A stretch of DNA of 41,555 bases from WLNJ01 sp037131165 (GTDB taxonomy: Bacteria; Actinomycetota; Thermoleophilia; Solirubrobacterales; Solirubrobacteraceae). Location of the stretch: NCBI GenBank assembly GCA_037131165.1, contig JBAXRO010000011.1:1-41555 (forward strand), given 5' to 3'. A program made the translations under genes and the position numbers. The notes beneath the pieces are model-generated. The model did no database searches, was not told the DNA's origin, and was given only the letters and a program-made list of their open reading frames with translations. Of this stretch, positions 1-7,645 are shown piece after piece. The first letter of the stretch is position 1. Each line of letters opens with the position of its first letter.

Positions 1-203
1 AGCAGGATCAGCGCGATCCCAGCGGCGACGCCGATCGCGACCAGCACGGCGAACAGGTAGACCGAAAGCAGGCCAGCGCCGAGTCGCTGCCAGAAGCCCT
101 GTCGAGCCGAGATCGACGGGACCGCCACGAGCCATCCGAACAGGGCGAGACCCGCGGCGGCGGCCACCGCGACTACGAGCTGGGTGATCATCAGGTTGCT
201 CAC
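1..203 (-). CDS. Membrane protein, C-terminus cut off by window edge
   Basis: The frame starts with GTG, whose last two bases lie in the ispE stop codon (GTGA overlap), and stays open to the window edge. The visible 67 residues hold two hydrophobic stretches, roughly residues 6-29 and 45-67, separated by a short polar linker with several charged or aromatic residues (about 30-44). This is a two-or-more-span inner membrane protein. I do not recognise the family. Its position as the last visible member of the metG-tatD-rsmA-ispE run implies co-translation with ispE, but that does not define a role. A second possible start is the ATG four codons later. Confidence 0.6.
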   Translation of the reverse strand, partial: MSNLMITQLVVAVAAAAGLALFGWLVAVPSISARQGFWQRLGAGLLSVYLFAVLVAIGVAAGIALIL

Positions 204-1111
204 TGGACTGCCTCGATGGTGCCACATCCATCTGACAGCCGGCAAGCGATTGCGCGGGGCGCCCGCCCCTCGAGTCGGGCCTCGGCCTCCTGCGCGCGCC
301 CAAACCCGTCCCGGCCTTCGAACAGGCCAACGACAGTCGGACCCGAGCCGGTCACGAACGCCCTGTCAGCCCCGCAGTCGTGGGCGGTCCGCAGCGAGTC
401 ACCGACCTCGATCGAGAGGTCCGCGGCCGCAACTCCGAGGTCATTGAGCCCGACCAAGTCGACTGGCGGGAGCCATCCGGCCGACGCTGCCGCCGAGCGC
501 ACCTCCATGGCTGCCCGCTCGAGGTCCGACTGCTCGCGGCGCAGCCCAAGTTCACCGGCCCTGCTGAAGACCGCTGGGGTCGATAGACCGCCCCTGGCCG
601 GCAGGATCAGCAGGCCGCAGGCAAACGGGTCGGGAAGCGGTTCAAGCCGCTCACCGATCCCGGTTGCGAGCACTGGCCGCCCGTCGAGCATCGCCGGGAC
701 GTCCGCACCGATCAGCGGTGCGATCCGTTCGGCGACCCCTGAGCCGGCCATCGCGGAGACCTCTCCGATCAGCCTCAGGGCGGCTGCGGCGTCGGCGGAC
801 CCCCCGCCCATGCCGGCCGCGACCGGTACGCGCTTCTCGATCTCGATCCTGACCGGAGGGCCGTCCCAGCCGGAGTGTTCCCGAAACAGCCTGAGAGCGG
901 TTGCGGCGAGGTTGTCGCCCTCGACCCCTGGGCAGACGACCTCGTCAACCGCCGCGGTGGATGGCCCGATCGACACCGAATCCGCAAGCTCGACAGGCAG
1001 GATCACGGTCATCACCTCGTGGTAGCCGTCGTCGCGAAGCGGGCCAAGCAGGAGGCACAGGTTGATCTTGGCCTGGGCAGCAACTCGCAAGCTCGGGACG
1101 GACCCACTCAT
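200..1111 (-). CDS. ispE: 4-diphosphocytidyl-2-C-methyl-D-erythritol kinase
   Basis: IspE phosphorylates the 2-hydroxyl of CDP-methylerythritol with ATP in the cytosolic MEP pathway to isoprenoid precursors. The 303-residue protein has the usual length and the three GHMP-kinase motifs: AKINLCL near residues 14-20 (Lys15 equivalent to the conserved active-site Lys), the glycine-rich ATP loop PVAAGMGGGSADAAAA at 96-111, and a C-terminal GSGPT motif. Asp137 in GADVPA corresponds to the catalytic Asp. The ATG overlaps the rsmA stop (ATGA), so translation is probably coupled. The neighbourhood rsmA-ispE is a common bacterial arrangement. The presence of ispE implies that the MEP pathway supplies isoprenoids in this organism. 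Confidence 0.96.
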   Translation of the reverse strand: MSGSVPSLRVAAQAKINLCLLLGPLRDDGYHEVMTVILPVELADSVSIGPSTAAVDEVVCPGVEGDNLAATALRLFREHSGWDGPPVRIEIEKRVPVAAGMGGGSADAAAALRLIGEVSAMAGSGVAERIAPLIGADVPAMLDGRPVLATGIGERLEPLPDPFACGLLILPARGGLSTPAVFSRAGELGLRREQSDLERAAMEVRSAAASAGWLPPVDLVGLNDLGVAAADLSIEVGDSLRTAHDCGADRAFVTGSGPTVVGLFEGRDGFGRAQEAEARLEGRAPRAIACRLSDGCGTIEAVQ

Positions 1112-1941
1112 CGGGGGACCTCATCCGCCAGCTGGGAGAACTGTTCGGCACTCAACTGCTCGGCTCGCGAATCCGCAGGCAGCCCGAGCGCCTCGAGTGC
1201 GTCCCGCAGGCGATCGCGGACCGACGGGTCGCCGCTGGCCAGGGCAACCGACTTGGGCAGCGCCTTTCGGCGATGGGCGAACGACTCGGCGATCAGCTTC
1301 CTGACCTCGGGCGGGGCCGCAGGCCCGGTCCGGTCGAGCCGGACGATCACCGAGTCGACGTGTGGGACCGGACGGAAAACGTTCCGCGAGACGGGCCTGA
1401 CGACCTTGACCCGGCAGGCGGACTGGGCGAGGGCCGACGGCACCCCGTAGGCCTTGCTTCCCGGTGGGGCAGCGAGCCTCTCGCCAACCTCACGCTGGAC
1501 CATCGCAACCCAGGTCGCACAGCTCGGCAGCGCGACGATCGAGTCGAGGATCAACGGAGCTGCGATCCCATACGGGAGGTTGGCGATCATCTTCGTTGGC
1601 GGAGGCTCCAGCGCCCCGAGGTCGAGCTGGAGGGCATCAGCGAAGTGGAGGGTGACGTTGCCGAACGGCTCGACCGCCATGCGCAGCGGTTCCTCGAGAG
1701 CCCGGTCGACCTCGACGACGTGCAGGTGGGCGACCTTCGGGGCGAGGTGCTCGCTGAGGATCCCGAGGCCGCCTCCAACCTCGAGCGCGACATCCTGCTC
1801 CCCCGCCTCGGCCTCGCGCGACACGACATCGAGCAGGTTTGCGTCGACGAGGAAGTTCTGGCCGAGTTCGCGATTCGGCGTGATGCCGCTGTCTCGCATC
1901 CGCCCGAATGCGGCTGCCACCGGGCCTTCGGCACTGGTCAC
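1108..1941 (-). CDS. rsmA: 16S rRNA dimethyladenosine transferase (A1518/A1519)
   Basis: RsmA/KsgA dimethylates two adjacent adenosines in helix 45 of 16S rRNA during late 30S assembly, using SAM. The chosen GTG at 1941 overlaps the tatD stop (GTGA) and gives 277 residues, the normal length; the frame stays open well upstream but there it overlaps tatD. Visible motifs are the KsgA signature NRELGQNFLVD near residues 23-33, SAM-binding motif I LEVGGGLG at 53-60, the acidic VVEVDR loop at 75-80, and the catalytic NLPY at 121-124. An alternative start is the ATG at codon 15, but it would shorten the N-terminal arm. It is coupled at both ends to tatD and ispE. Confidence 0.95.
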   Translation of the reverse strand: MTSAEGPVAAAFGRMRDSGITPNRELGQNFLVDANLLDVVSREAEAGEQDVALEVGGGLGILSEHLAPKVAHLHVVEVDRALEEPLRMAVEPFGNVTLHFADALQLDLGALEPPPTKMIANLPYGIAAPLILDSIVALPSCATWVAMVQREVGERLAAPPGSKAYGVPSALAQSACRVKVVRPVSRNVFRPVPHVDSVIVRLDRTGPAAPPEVRKLIAESFAHRRKALPKSVALASGDPSVRDRLRDALEALGLPADSRAEQLSAEQFSQLADEVPR

Positions 1942-2690
1942 CAGCGGAACACCTCCGCCGCAGCTGCCTCGACTCCGGCCTCGAACTGCTCCGCCGAGAC
2001 CCTCCTTCCGGCGGCGATCGCCGCAGCCGTCAGGACGACGTTGGCCGGGCGGTTGCGCTCCTTGCGAACCGGCTGGGGCGAAAGGTAGGGAGCGTCGGTC
2101 TCGACCAGCAGGCGCTCGGCAGGAACTGCCAGCGAAGCGTTCCTGAGGTCCTGAGCCGAGGGATAGGTCGCGTTGCCGGCGAAGCTGATCCACCAGCCCT
2201 TGGCGACGCACTCCCTGATGCGGTCCGGCATCGAGAAGCAGTGGAGGATGACCCTCAGCCCCTCGGCGTGCGAGTCGAGGATCGCGAGTGTCTCCTCGTC
2301 TGCCGCCCTTGTGTGGATCACGAGCGCCTTGTCGAGATCCCGCGCGATCTCGCAGTGAGCGACGAACGCTCGCTGCTGGTCCTCGAGCGGCGCGTAGTCG
2401 CGGTAGAGGTCGATCCCGGTCTCGCCGACGGCGACACAGGAGGGGTGGGCGGCGAGCTCGGCGATCCACTCCCGGTCGCCGGAATCGAATCCGGTCGAAC
2501 TGTTGGGATGGAGCCCGACAGCGGCGAAGACCACCCCGGGGTTGGCCTCTGCGGCCTTGAGGGCCAGCCCGCACGACTCCCTGTCGGTCCCGACCGTGAG
2601 CAGCTTCGTGACCCCGGCTGCTAAGGCCTCGGCAACCAGCTCGGGGTCGGGCTCCCGGCAGGAGGCAAGGTGGGTGTGGGAATCGATCAC
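1938..2690 (-). CDS. tatD: TatD-family metal-dependent hydrolase (DNase)
   Basis: TatD proteins are two-metal TIM-barrel hydrolases with 3'-5' DNase activity. The 250-residue protein starts with GTG in a GTGA overlap with the metG stop. The metal-binding HTH at residues 5-7 follows at once, as is typical of the family, and this supports the start. Further family landmarks are GETGIDLYRD (metal Glu), VIHTRAA and ILHCFS (metal His residues) and ETDAPYL (catalytic Asp) near the C-terminus. The metG-tatD-rsmA order is conserved in many Gram-positive bacteria. The physiological substrate is not evident from the sequence. Confidence 0.94.
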   Translation of the reverse strand: MIDSHTHLASCREPDPELVAEALAAGVTKLLTVGTDRESCGLALKAAEANPGVVFAAVGLHPNSSTGFDSGDREWIAELAAHPSCVAVGETGIDLYRDYAPLEDQQRAFVAHCEIARDLDKALVIHTRAADEETLAILDSHAEGLRVILHCFSMPDRIRECVAKGWWISFAGNATYPSAQDLRNASLAVPAERLLVETDAPYLSPQPVRKERNRPANVVLTAAAIAAGRRVSAEQFEAGVEAAAAEVFRW

Positions 2691-4189
2691 GGCTTGGGGA
2701 ACAGCGGCTCGATCGGCTCGACCTGGCCACCGCTCCCACTCGCGGCGAAGGCAGCCGCCTCCCAGCCCAATTCGGGGCGACCGAGAGCGGCGAGCAACTT
2801 GGTCGTGGAGTCCGGGATGAACGAGTGAAGCGCGACGCTGACGCAGCGGACACCCTCGATCAGTGTTGCCAAGACCTGATCGAGGCGATCGACCTTCGCG
2901 ATGTCCTTGGCAAGGTTCCATGGCGCAGTCTCCTCGACGTAGCGGTTGAGCCTGCGGATCCGGACCCACACGGCCTCGAGAGCCTGGGTCAGCTCGACCT
3001 CGTCGAGCAGTTCGGCGACCTCGGCGGCCATCGGCCCCAGCTCGGCGACGATCGCGGGGTCGTGATCGACCGAGGCGACCCGTCCCTCCCGCCAGCGCGA
3101 CACCATCGCGATCGTCCTGCTCGCGAGGTTGCCGAAGTCGTTTGCCAGTTCGGTCGAGTAGCGCGACTCGAAGCCTGCAGTGCTGACGCTTCCGTCGGCA
3201 CCGAACTGCACCTCACGCAGCAGGTAGAAGCGCAGCGCATCGGCCCCGAACCGGTCGATCACCTCAAACGGATCGAGGACGTTCCCGAGCGACTTGCTCA
3301 TCTTCTCGCCGTCCATCAGCAGGTAGCCGTGGACGACCATCCGCTCCGGCATCGGCATGCCGGCCGCCATCAGCATCGCCGGCCAGTAGACGGCATGAAA
3401 CTTGAGGATGTCCTTTGCCATCAGCTGGACGTTCGCCGGCCAGTAGCGCGAAGTGAGGTCCTCGTCGTCAGCGGCGAAGGTCAGAGCCGTGACGTAGTTG
3501 AGGAGGGCGTCGAACCAGACGTAGAAGACCTGATCGGTATCCCACGGCACCGGCACGCCCCACGCCAGGCCAGCCCGCGAGCAGGAGATGTCCTGCAGGC
3601 CCGAACGGATGAACGAGAGCGCTTCGTTTCGTCTCTCCGCCGGGCGGACGAAGTCGGGGCGCTGCTCGAACAGCTGCTCGAGCGGTTCCTGAAAGGCCGA
3701 GAGGCGGAAGAACCAGTTCTCCTCCTTTTCCCTGTCGAGCGCGATGCCGTGGATCGGGCAGGTCTCCCCCTCCCCGATCTCCTGAGCGGTCTTGAAGTCG
3801 GCGCAGCGCGGGCAGTAGAGGCCCTCGTAGGCGCCCTTGTAGATGTGGCCGGCGTCGTGGAGCCCCTGCATGAAGTGCTGGACGGCCGCGACGTGGCGGG
3901 GGTCGGAGGTCCGGATGAAGTAGTCGTTGGTGGCCTCGATCCGTGGCAGCATCGCCGCGAAACGGGCGGAGTTGCGATCTGCCATCTCGCGCGGGGAGAC
4001 CCCGGCGGCCTCCGCGGCTTGGGCAACGGGCTCGCCGTGCTCGTCGGTGCCGGTAAGGAAGAAGACGTCGTCGCCGCGCTGGCGGTGGTGGCGGGCCAGC
4101 ACGTCGGCTGCGATCGTCGTGTACGCGTGCCCGAGGTGCGGCTGGGCGTTGACGTAGTAGATCGGGGTGGTTGTGTAGAAGGTGCTCAC
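2687..4189 (-). CDS. metG: Methionyl-tRNA synthetase, short form
   Basis: Charges tRNA-Met with methionine. It is a class I synthetase with the HIGH-type motif HLGHAY at residues 18-23 and the KMSKS loop in GEKMSKSLGN near residue 300. A zinc-binding insertion carries CPRC and a following CPIH, consistent with a single-knuckle form. At 500 residues it ends after the anticodon-binding helical domain and lacks the C-terminal EMAP/Trbp111-like tRNA-binding extension of E. coli MetRS; many actinobacterial enzymes share this short form. The start is GTG, 13 bases after the rsmI stop. The tatD GTG overlaps the metG stop. Confidence 0.97.
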   Translation of the reverse strand: MSTFYTTTPIYYVNAQPHLGHAYTTIAADVLARHHRQRGDDVFFLTGTDEHGEPVAQAAEAAGVSPREMADRNSARFAAMLPRIEATNDYFIRTSDPRHVAAVQHFMQGLHDAGHIYKGAYEGLYCPRCADFKTAQEIGEGETCPIHGIALDREKEENWFFRLSAFQEPLEQLFEQRPDFVRPAERRNEALSFIRSGLQDISCSRAGLAWGVPVPWDTDQVFYVWFDALLNYVTALTFAADDEDLTSRYWPANVQLMAKDILKFHAVYWPAMLMAAGMPMPERMVVHGYLLMDGEKMSKSLGNVLDPFEVIDRFGADALRFYLLREVQFGADGSVSTAGFESRYSTELANDFGNLASRTIAMVSRWREGRVASVDHDPAIVAELGPMAAEVAELLDEVELTQALEAVWVRIRRLNRYVEETAPWNLAKDIAKVDRLDQVLATLIEGVRCVSVALHSFIPDSTTKLLAALGRPELGWEAAAFAASGSGGQVEPIEPLFPKP

Positions 4190-4202
4190 TGCGCGGCCAA
4201 GG

Positions 4203-5063
4203 CTAGTCGCCGCCGGCCCCGCCCACCGGATCGCCCGCGGAGTCGGCTTCGACTGCGGCGTAGAGGTCGTTGGCGCGGGTTCCGGTAAGGGAAGCGACGA
4301 CTCTGGCCGCAGCCCTCGGCTTGGCTCCCGACCCGATCAGCTCGGCGACCGACTTCGCCGCCTCCGAGAGCTCGGCCGCGAGCGGCTCGCCGGGGCCGAC
4401 AACGACCGTTATCTCGCCCTTTGTCCCGTCGCCGGAGAAGGACTCGGCGAGCTCGGCTGCCGTTCCTCTGACGACCTCCTCATGGAGCTTGGTCAGCTCC
4501 CGACAGACTGCGACCGGACGCCCGAGATCGACGGATGCAAGTACCGCGAGCGCGGAGCCGATCCTGCGCGGCGACTCGAACGCGACGAGGGTCTCGGCCG
4601 AGTTCGAGAACAGCCGCTCGAGGTCGGACGCGCGGCGAGGAAGGAAGCCGATGAAGCGGAACGAGTCGGCTGGAAGGCCCGAAGCCACGAGCGCGGTCGT
4701 CACAGCGGTCGCCCCCGGCAGGACTTCAACGGCGAGGCCCGACTCGATGCAGGCGCGGATCAGCAGGTAGCCAGGGTCGGAGACGACGGGCGTGCCCGCG
4801 TCTGACACCAGAGCGACGACCTCGCCCGCCTCGATCTTCGCGACGATCCCGGCCACTGCGGAGCGCTCGTTGCGATCGTGAAGCGCCTGGGGGCGTGCTG
4901 CGATCCCGTGGCGGTCGAGCAGGATCCGGGTGCGGCGAGTGTCCTCGCTGACGATCAGGTCGGCTTCGCGCAGCGCTTCGAGCGCCCGCAGGGTGATGTC
5001 CTCGAGGTTGCCGATCGGGGTTGGGCAGACGACCAGTCGACCGGGAGTGCCCGGGGCCTTCAC
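4203..5063 (-). CDS. rsmI: 16S rRNA (cytidine-1402-2'-O)-methyltransferase
   Basis: RsmI 2'-O-methylates C1402 in the decoding centre of 16S rRNA. It belongs to the tetrapyrrole-methylase fold: residues 9-20 carry the family start signature VCPTPIGNLEDI, followed by SEDTRRT, the SAM-site LVSDAGTPVVSDPG and the LPGATAVTTAL loop. The length of 286 residues is typical. The GTG start overlaps the upstream ROK-kinase stop (GTGA). It lies directly before metG, so three translation-related genes (rsmI, metG, rsmA) share this operon. The C-terminal third is less conserved but has the usual Ala/Arg-rich helical ending. Confidence 0.95.
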   Translation of the reverse strand: MKAPGTPGRLVVCPTPIGNLEDITLRALEALREADLIVSEDTRRTRILLDRHGIAARPQALHDRNERSAVAGIVAKIEAGEVVALVSDAGTPVVSDPGYLLIRACIESGLAVEVLPGATAVTTALVASGLPADSFRFIGFLPRRASDLERLFSNSAETLVAFESPRRIGSALAVLASVDLGRPVAVCRELTKLHEEVVRGTAAELAESFSGDGTKGEITVVVGPGEPLAAELSEAAKSVAELIGSGAKPRAAARVVASLTGTRANDLYAAVEADSAGDPVGGAGGD

Positions 5064-6031
5064 TCGGAAACCCCCGAGAGACCGTCGCGGGCGATCAGCG
5101 ACGCGCCGAGCAGGCCGGCGTCGGCCCCGAACCGGGCGGTCGTCACCGTCGCCCCCGAGCCGGGTGGCAACCCGCGCTCGGCAAGCACCGACCTGGCCGG
5201 CTCGAGCAGGAGTTCGCCGGCGGCGGCAAGGCCCCCGCCGATCACGATCACCTCCGGGTCGAGCAGATTGGTTACTGCGACGAGGCCGACGCCGAGCCAG
5301 TTGCCGACCGCGCCCACCGCCTCGAGTGCCGCGAGGTCGCCGTCGTGGGCGAGTTCAACGACCCGGGCACCGTGGAGCGGACCGCTCCCGGCAGCCTTGC
5401 CGAGAGCGCTCTCGGGCCTCGCGACAGCGATCCGCTCGGCTTCGCGCTCCAAAGCCGGGCCGCTCACCCTCGTCTCGAGGCAACCGCTCGACGGGCAGCC
5501 GGCACCGCACGGCAATCCGTTGGGCTCGACCGGGATGTGGCCGAGCTCCCCGGCGGCCCCGTTCGCGCCGCGTACGACCCTGTCGCCGCTGATCAAGCCC
5601 GCTCCGATACCGGTACCGAGCGTCATCACGACCGCGTCGCGGGAGCCGAAAGCAGCGCCGTGGCGGTGCTCGGCCACCGCCGCGCATGTCGCATCGTTGT
5701 CGACGAAGACCGGCAGTCCGATGCGCTCGCCGAGGACCTCCGCGATCGAGAGGTCGGCGATCGGCAGGTGGGTCGATCCCCAAGTGCGGCCTGTGCGCGG
5801 GCTTACGGTCGCCGGGACCCCGACACCGACTGCCAGCGGCTCCTCTGCGATCCCACCCCGGGCCTCCTCGACCGCGGCCACCAGCACGTCGAGCAGGTCC
5901 TGCCTCGAAAGGTCGCGGACTTCGCGCCTCACCCTGGTGCGAATCGCCAGGTCGGGATCGACCGCGCCGATCAGGACCTTGGTCCCGCCGAGGTCGACTC
6001 CGATCACCGGTCCAGTCGGGTCGCCAGCCAT
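5060..6031 (-). CDS. ROK-family sugar kinase, probable glucokinase
   Basis: ROK proteins of this size (323 residues) without an N-terminal DNA-binding domain are sugar kinases, most often glucokinase. The ATP phosphate-binding DLGGTK lies at residues 13-18, VDNDA (catalytic Asp113) near 110-114, and GTGIGAG at 139-145. The ROK signature begins GELGH at 161-165. The Zn-binding cysteine cluster is C175-x3-C179-x4-C184, one residue longer than the usual CxCGxxGC. The sugar specificity cannot be read from sequence, so no symbol is given. It is the first gene of the run through rsmI, metG, tatD, rsmA and ispE. It has no Shine-Dalgarno but a TAGGGT hexamer six bases before the ATG. Confidence 0.9.
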   Translation of the reverse strand: MAGDPTGPVIGVDLGGTKVLIGAVDPDLAIRTRVRREVRDLSRQDLLDVLVAAVEEARGGIAEEPLAVGVGVPATVSPRTGRTWGSTHLPIADLSIAEVLGERIGLPVFVDNDATCAAVAEHRHGAAFGSRDAVVMTLGTGIGAGLISGDRVVRGANGAAGELGHIPVEPNGLPCGAGCPSSGCLETRVSGPALEREAERIAVARPESALGKAAGSGPLHGARVVELAHDGDLAALEAVGAVGNWLGVGLVAVTNLLDPEVIVIGGGLAAAGELLLEPARSVLAERGLPPGSGATVTTARFGADAGLLGASLIARDGLSGVSE

Positions 6032-6037
6032 GCGTCA

Positions 6038-6043
6038 ACCCTA
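6038..6043 (-). promoter_or_regulatory. -10-like hexamer TAGGGT before the ROK kinase
   Basis: TAGGGT ends six bases before the ATG at 6031, and there is no Shine-Dalgarno. This is the spacing expected if transcription starts at or next to the start codon (leaderless mRNA). It would serve the whole ROK-rsmI-metG-tatD-rsmA-ispE unit. Confidence 0.45.
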
Positions 6044-6109
6044 CCCCCGCCCGTCCGTGGCGGAGGACCGTCGGGAAGCAACCGCCGGATCGGCCACCAT
6101 GGGGGTCGA

Positions 6110-7180
6110 GTGGCAGAGCCTCACCCCGACTACACCCTTTACCGAAGCCGCCCCCGGGGCCTGCGTGAACGCCTCGCAGGCGACGAACCGCCGGTCCGCG
6201 AGCCGAAGCGCACCCGCCAGCCGAGGTCGAAGCGCTCGCGGCGCCGGACATTTGGCCGGATCCTCAAATTCGCCCTGATCGCGGTTTTCGGCTGGGTCGG
6301 GCTCTCGCTGGTGCTGTTCTCGATCAGCGCCCAGACCCGAGCCGGCCAAGGCATCTCCTCGGCGGCCGAGGCGAAACTCAACGGCGGCGGCCTGCCCCCG
6401 TTGCTCGCGACCAACATCCTCGTCCTCGGTACAGACCGGCGGCCGCGCGGCTCGAAGGAGCCGGGAGCGTTCAGCTCCGGCGAGCGGACCGACACGATCA
6501 TGCTGCTGCGAGTCGGCGGTGGGACCTCGTCGAAGCTCTCGATCCCCCGCGACACGGTCGTGCCGATCCCCGGGCACGGAATCGACAAGATCAACTCGGC
6601 TTACGCATACGGGGGCGCGGCCCTGTCGATCGAGACGATCCAGTCATGGACCGGCGTGACGATCGACCATCTGATCGAGATCGACCTCGAGAACTTCCCG
6701 AAGTTCATCGACTCGCTCGGCGGGATCACCGTCACCACTCCGTGCGTGATCTCCGACATCAACGGCGGCACCCGTAACGGTGGCTACTCGCTGAGGTTGC
6801 GGCGCGGCGAGAACGACCTCGACGGCAAGGCCGCCCTCGCATACGCGCGAACGAGGAAGAACAGCTGCATCGCCTCCTACGACGACCTCAGCCGCGCCCG
6901 CGCCCAGCAGCAGATCCTCGGCGGTGTCCGTGGACGGGTCCTGAGCGTCGGCGGCTTCCTCCACCTGCCGTGGGCGTCGTGGAACGCCCCTCAGGCGATC
7001 CGGACCGACATGGGGGCAGCAGGCCTGCTCGGGGTGATGTCGTCGATCGCCATCGCCGGCTCGCCCCCGCCGCTGGTGATGAAGCCAACCGGCGCAGTGA
7101 CCCTGCCCGGCGGCGGCGCCGGGCTCGTCGTCGACGAGGCATCGCGCCAACGGGTGGTCGATCGCTTCATGAACGGCTGA
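6110..7180 (+). CDS. LytR-CpsA-Psr (LCP) cell-wall glycopolymer ligase
   Basis: LCP enzymes transfer polyprenyl-linked glycopolymers to peptidoglycan on the outer face of the membrane. The GTG at 6110 gives 356 residues; the frame stays open further upstream but there it is antisense to the ROK kinase. There is a basic cytoplasmic N-terminus (about residues 1-50, Arg/Lys-rich), one membrane span at 51-73, then the LCP domain. Its motifs are LGTDRRP (106-112), RTDTIML (126-132), SIPRDT (144-149), KINSAYAYGG (160-169), followed later by DLDGKAALAYARTRK, which carries conserved arginines. It is transcribed divergently from the ROK kinase. Which polymer it attaches is unknown. Actinobacterial relatives attach arabinogalactan or other wall polymers. 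Confidence 0.92.
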   Translation: MAEPHPDYTLYRSRPRGLRERLAGDEPPVREPKRTRQPRSKRSRRRTFGRILKFALIAVFGWVGLSLVLFSISAQTRAGQGISSAAEAKLNGGGLPPLLATNILVLGTDRRPRGSKEPGAFSSGERTDTIMLLRVGGGTSSKLSIPRDTVVPIPGHGIDKINSAYAYGGAALSIETIQSWTGVTIDHLIEIDLENFPKFIDSLGGITVTTPCVISDINGGTRNGGYSLRLRRGENDLDGKAALAYARTRKNSCIASYDDLSRARAQQQILGGVRGRVLSVGGFLHLPWASWNAPQAIRTDMGAAGLLGVMSSIAIAGSPPPLVMKPTGAVTLPGGGAGLVVDEASRQRVVDRFMNG

Positions 7181-7220
7181 GCGGCGGGTCGCCCGCAGCG
7201 CGGGACCTCACCCGAGTCGC

Positions 7221-7234
7221 CGCTCTCGCGAGCG
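7221..7234. terminator. Hairpin between convergent LCP and FmdB genes
   Basis: A perfect 5-bp stem (CGCTC/GAGCG) with a TCGC loop lies in the 68-base gap between two converging genes. No U-tract follows on either strand, so termination is only suggested by position. Confidence 0.25.
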
Positions 7235-7248
7235 ACCCGGCCGGACTG

Positions 7249-7584
7249 TCAGTCCTTCTTTGCCGACTTGCCCGATGAGCCGCTGTCGGCCTTCGGCTTG
7301 GAGTCCGATGAGCCCTTGGAACCGGGATCGGTCTTCGGCTTGGAGTCCGACGACGACCCGCTCGAGGACGAATCCGACTTTGAAGCCGCCTTCTCCCGCT
7401 GGCGCTTCTTGGTGCCGTAGTCGGTGTTGTAGAAGCCCTTGCCCTTGAAGTGGACGGCGGGCGCGTAGAGGACGCGCTGAGCGGGGGCGCCGCAATCCTC
7501 GCACTTGTCGAGGGGATCGTCGGCCATTGGCTGGATCACTTCGAAGACGTGGCCCTTCTCGCACTTGTACTCATAGACCGGCAT
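7249..7584 (-). CDS. FmdB-family zinc-ribbon protein with Ser/Lys repeat tail
   Basis: FmdB-type proteins are small putative regulators with an N-terminal zinc ribbon; their molecular role is not established. Residues 1-55 match the family: MPVYEYKC start, KCEDCG at 27-32 and the VHFKGKGFYNTDYG block that many actinobacterial members share. The first zinc knuckle is C8-x3-H12 instead of the usual CxxC. From residue about 60 to 111 the protein is a low-complexity Ser/Asp/Lys tail containing two copies of a SDSKPK unit followed by Thr/Ala-Asp. The 111-residue size is normal. The gene has no Shine-Dalgarno; a TATACT hexamer lies eight bases before the ATG. Confidence 0.88.
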   Translation of the reverse strand: MPVYEYKCEKGHVFEVIQPMADDPLDKCEDCGAPAQRVLYAPAVHFKGKGFYNTDYGTKKRQREKAASKSDSSSSGSSSDSKPKTDPGSKGSSDSKPKADSGSSGKSAKKD

Positions 7585-7592
7585 CGGCGGCG

Positions 7593-7598
7593 AGTATA
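7593..7598 (-). promoter_or_regulatory. -10-like TATACT before the FmdB gene
   Basis: TATACT, close to the TATAAT consensus, ends eight bases upstream of the ATG at 7584. The expected transcription start coincides with the start codon, which suggests a leaderless message. Confidence 0.5.
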
Positions 7599-7631
7599 GG
7601 CCTCACGCGCACCACCGAGACGGCCAGCGAC

Positions 7632-7637
7632 TAAGGT
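7632..7637 (+). promoter_or_regulatory. -10-like TAAGGT before the OYE-family gene
   Basis: TAAGGT lies eight bases before the ATG at 7646 and no Shine-Dalgarno is present. It is back to back with the FmdB promoter in a 61-base divergent gap. Confidence 0.45.
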
Positions 7638-7645
7638 CCGCGCCG

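Noticed and set aside
1942..2853. N-terminal extension of RsmA through tatD
   Set aside because: Overlaps tatD out of frame; the GTG at 1941 gives the normal RsmA length and a four-base overlap.
2825..4288. Open frame of 487 codons antisense to metG
   Set aside because: Mirror of a strongly coding high-GC gene; no family motifs and the minus-strand protein is clearly methionyl-tRNA synthetase.
5021..6109. N-terminal extension of the LCP protein into the ROK-kinase region
   Set aside because: The extension is antisense to the ROK gene and has no LCP content; GTG 6110 places the membrane span at the normal distance.
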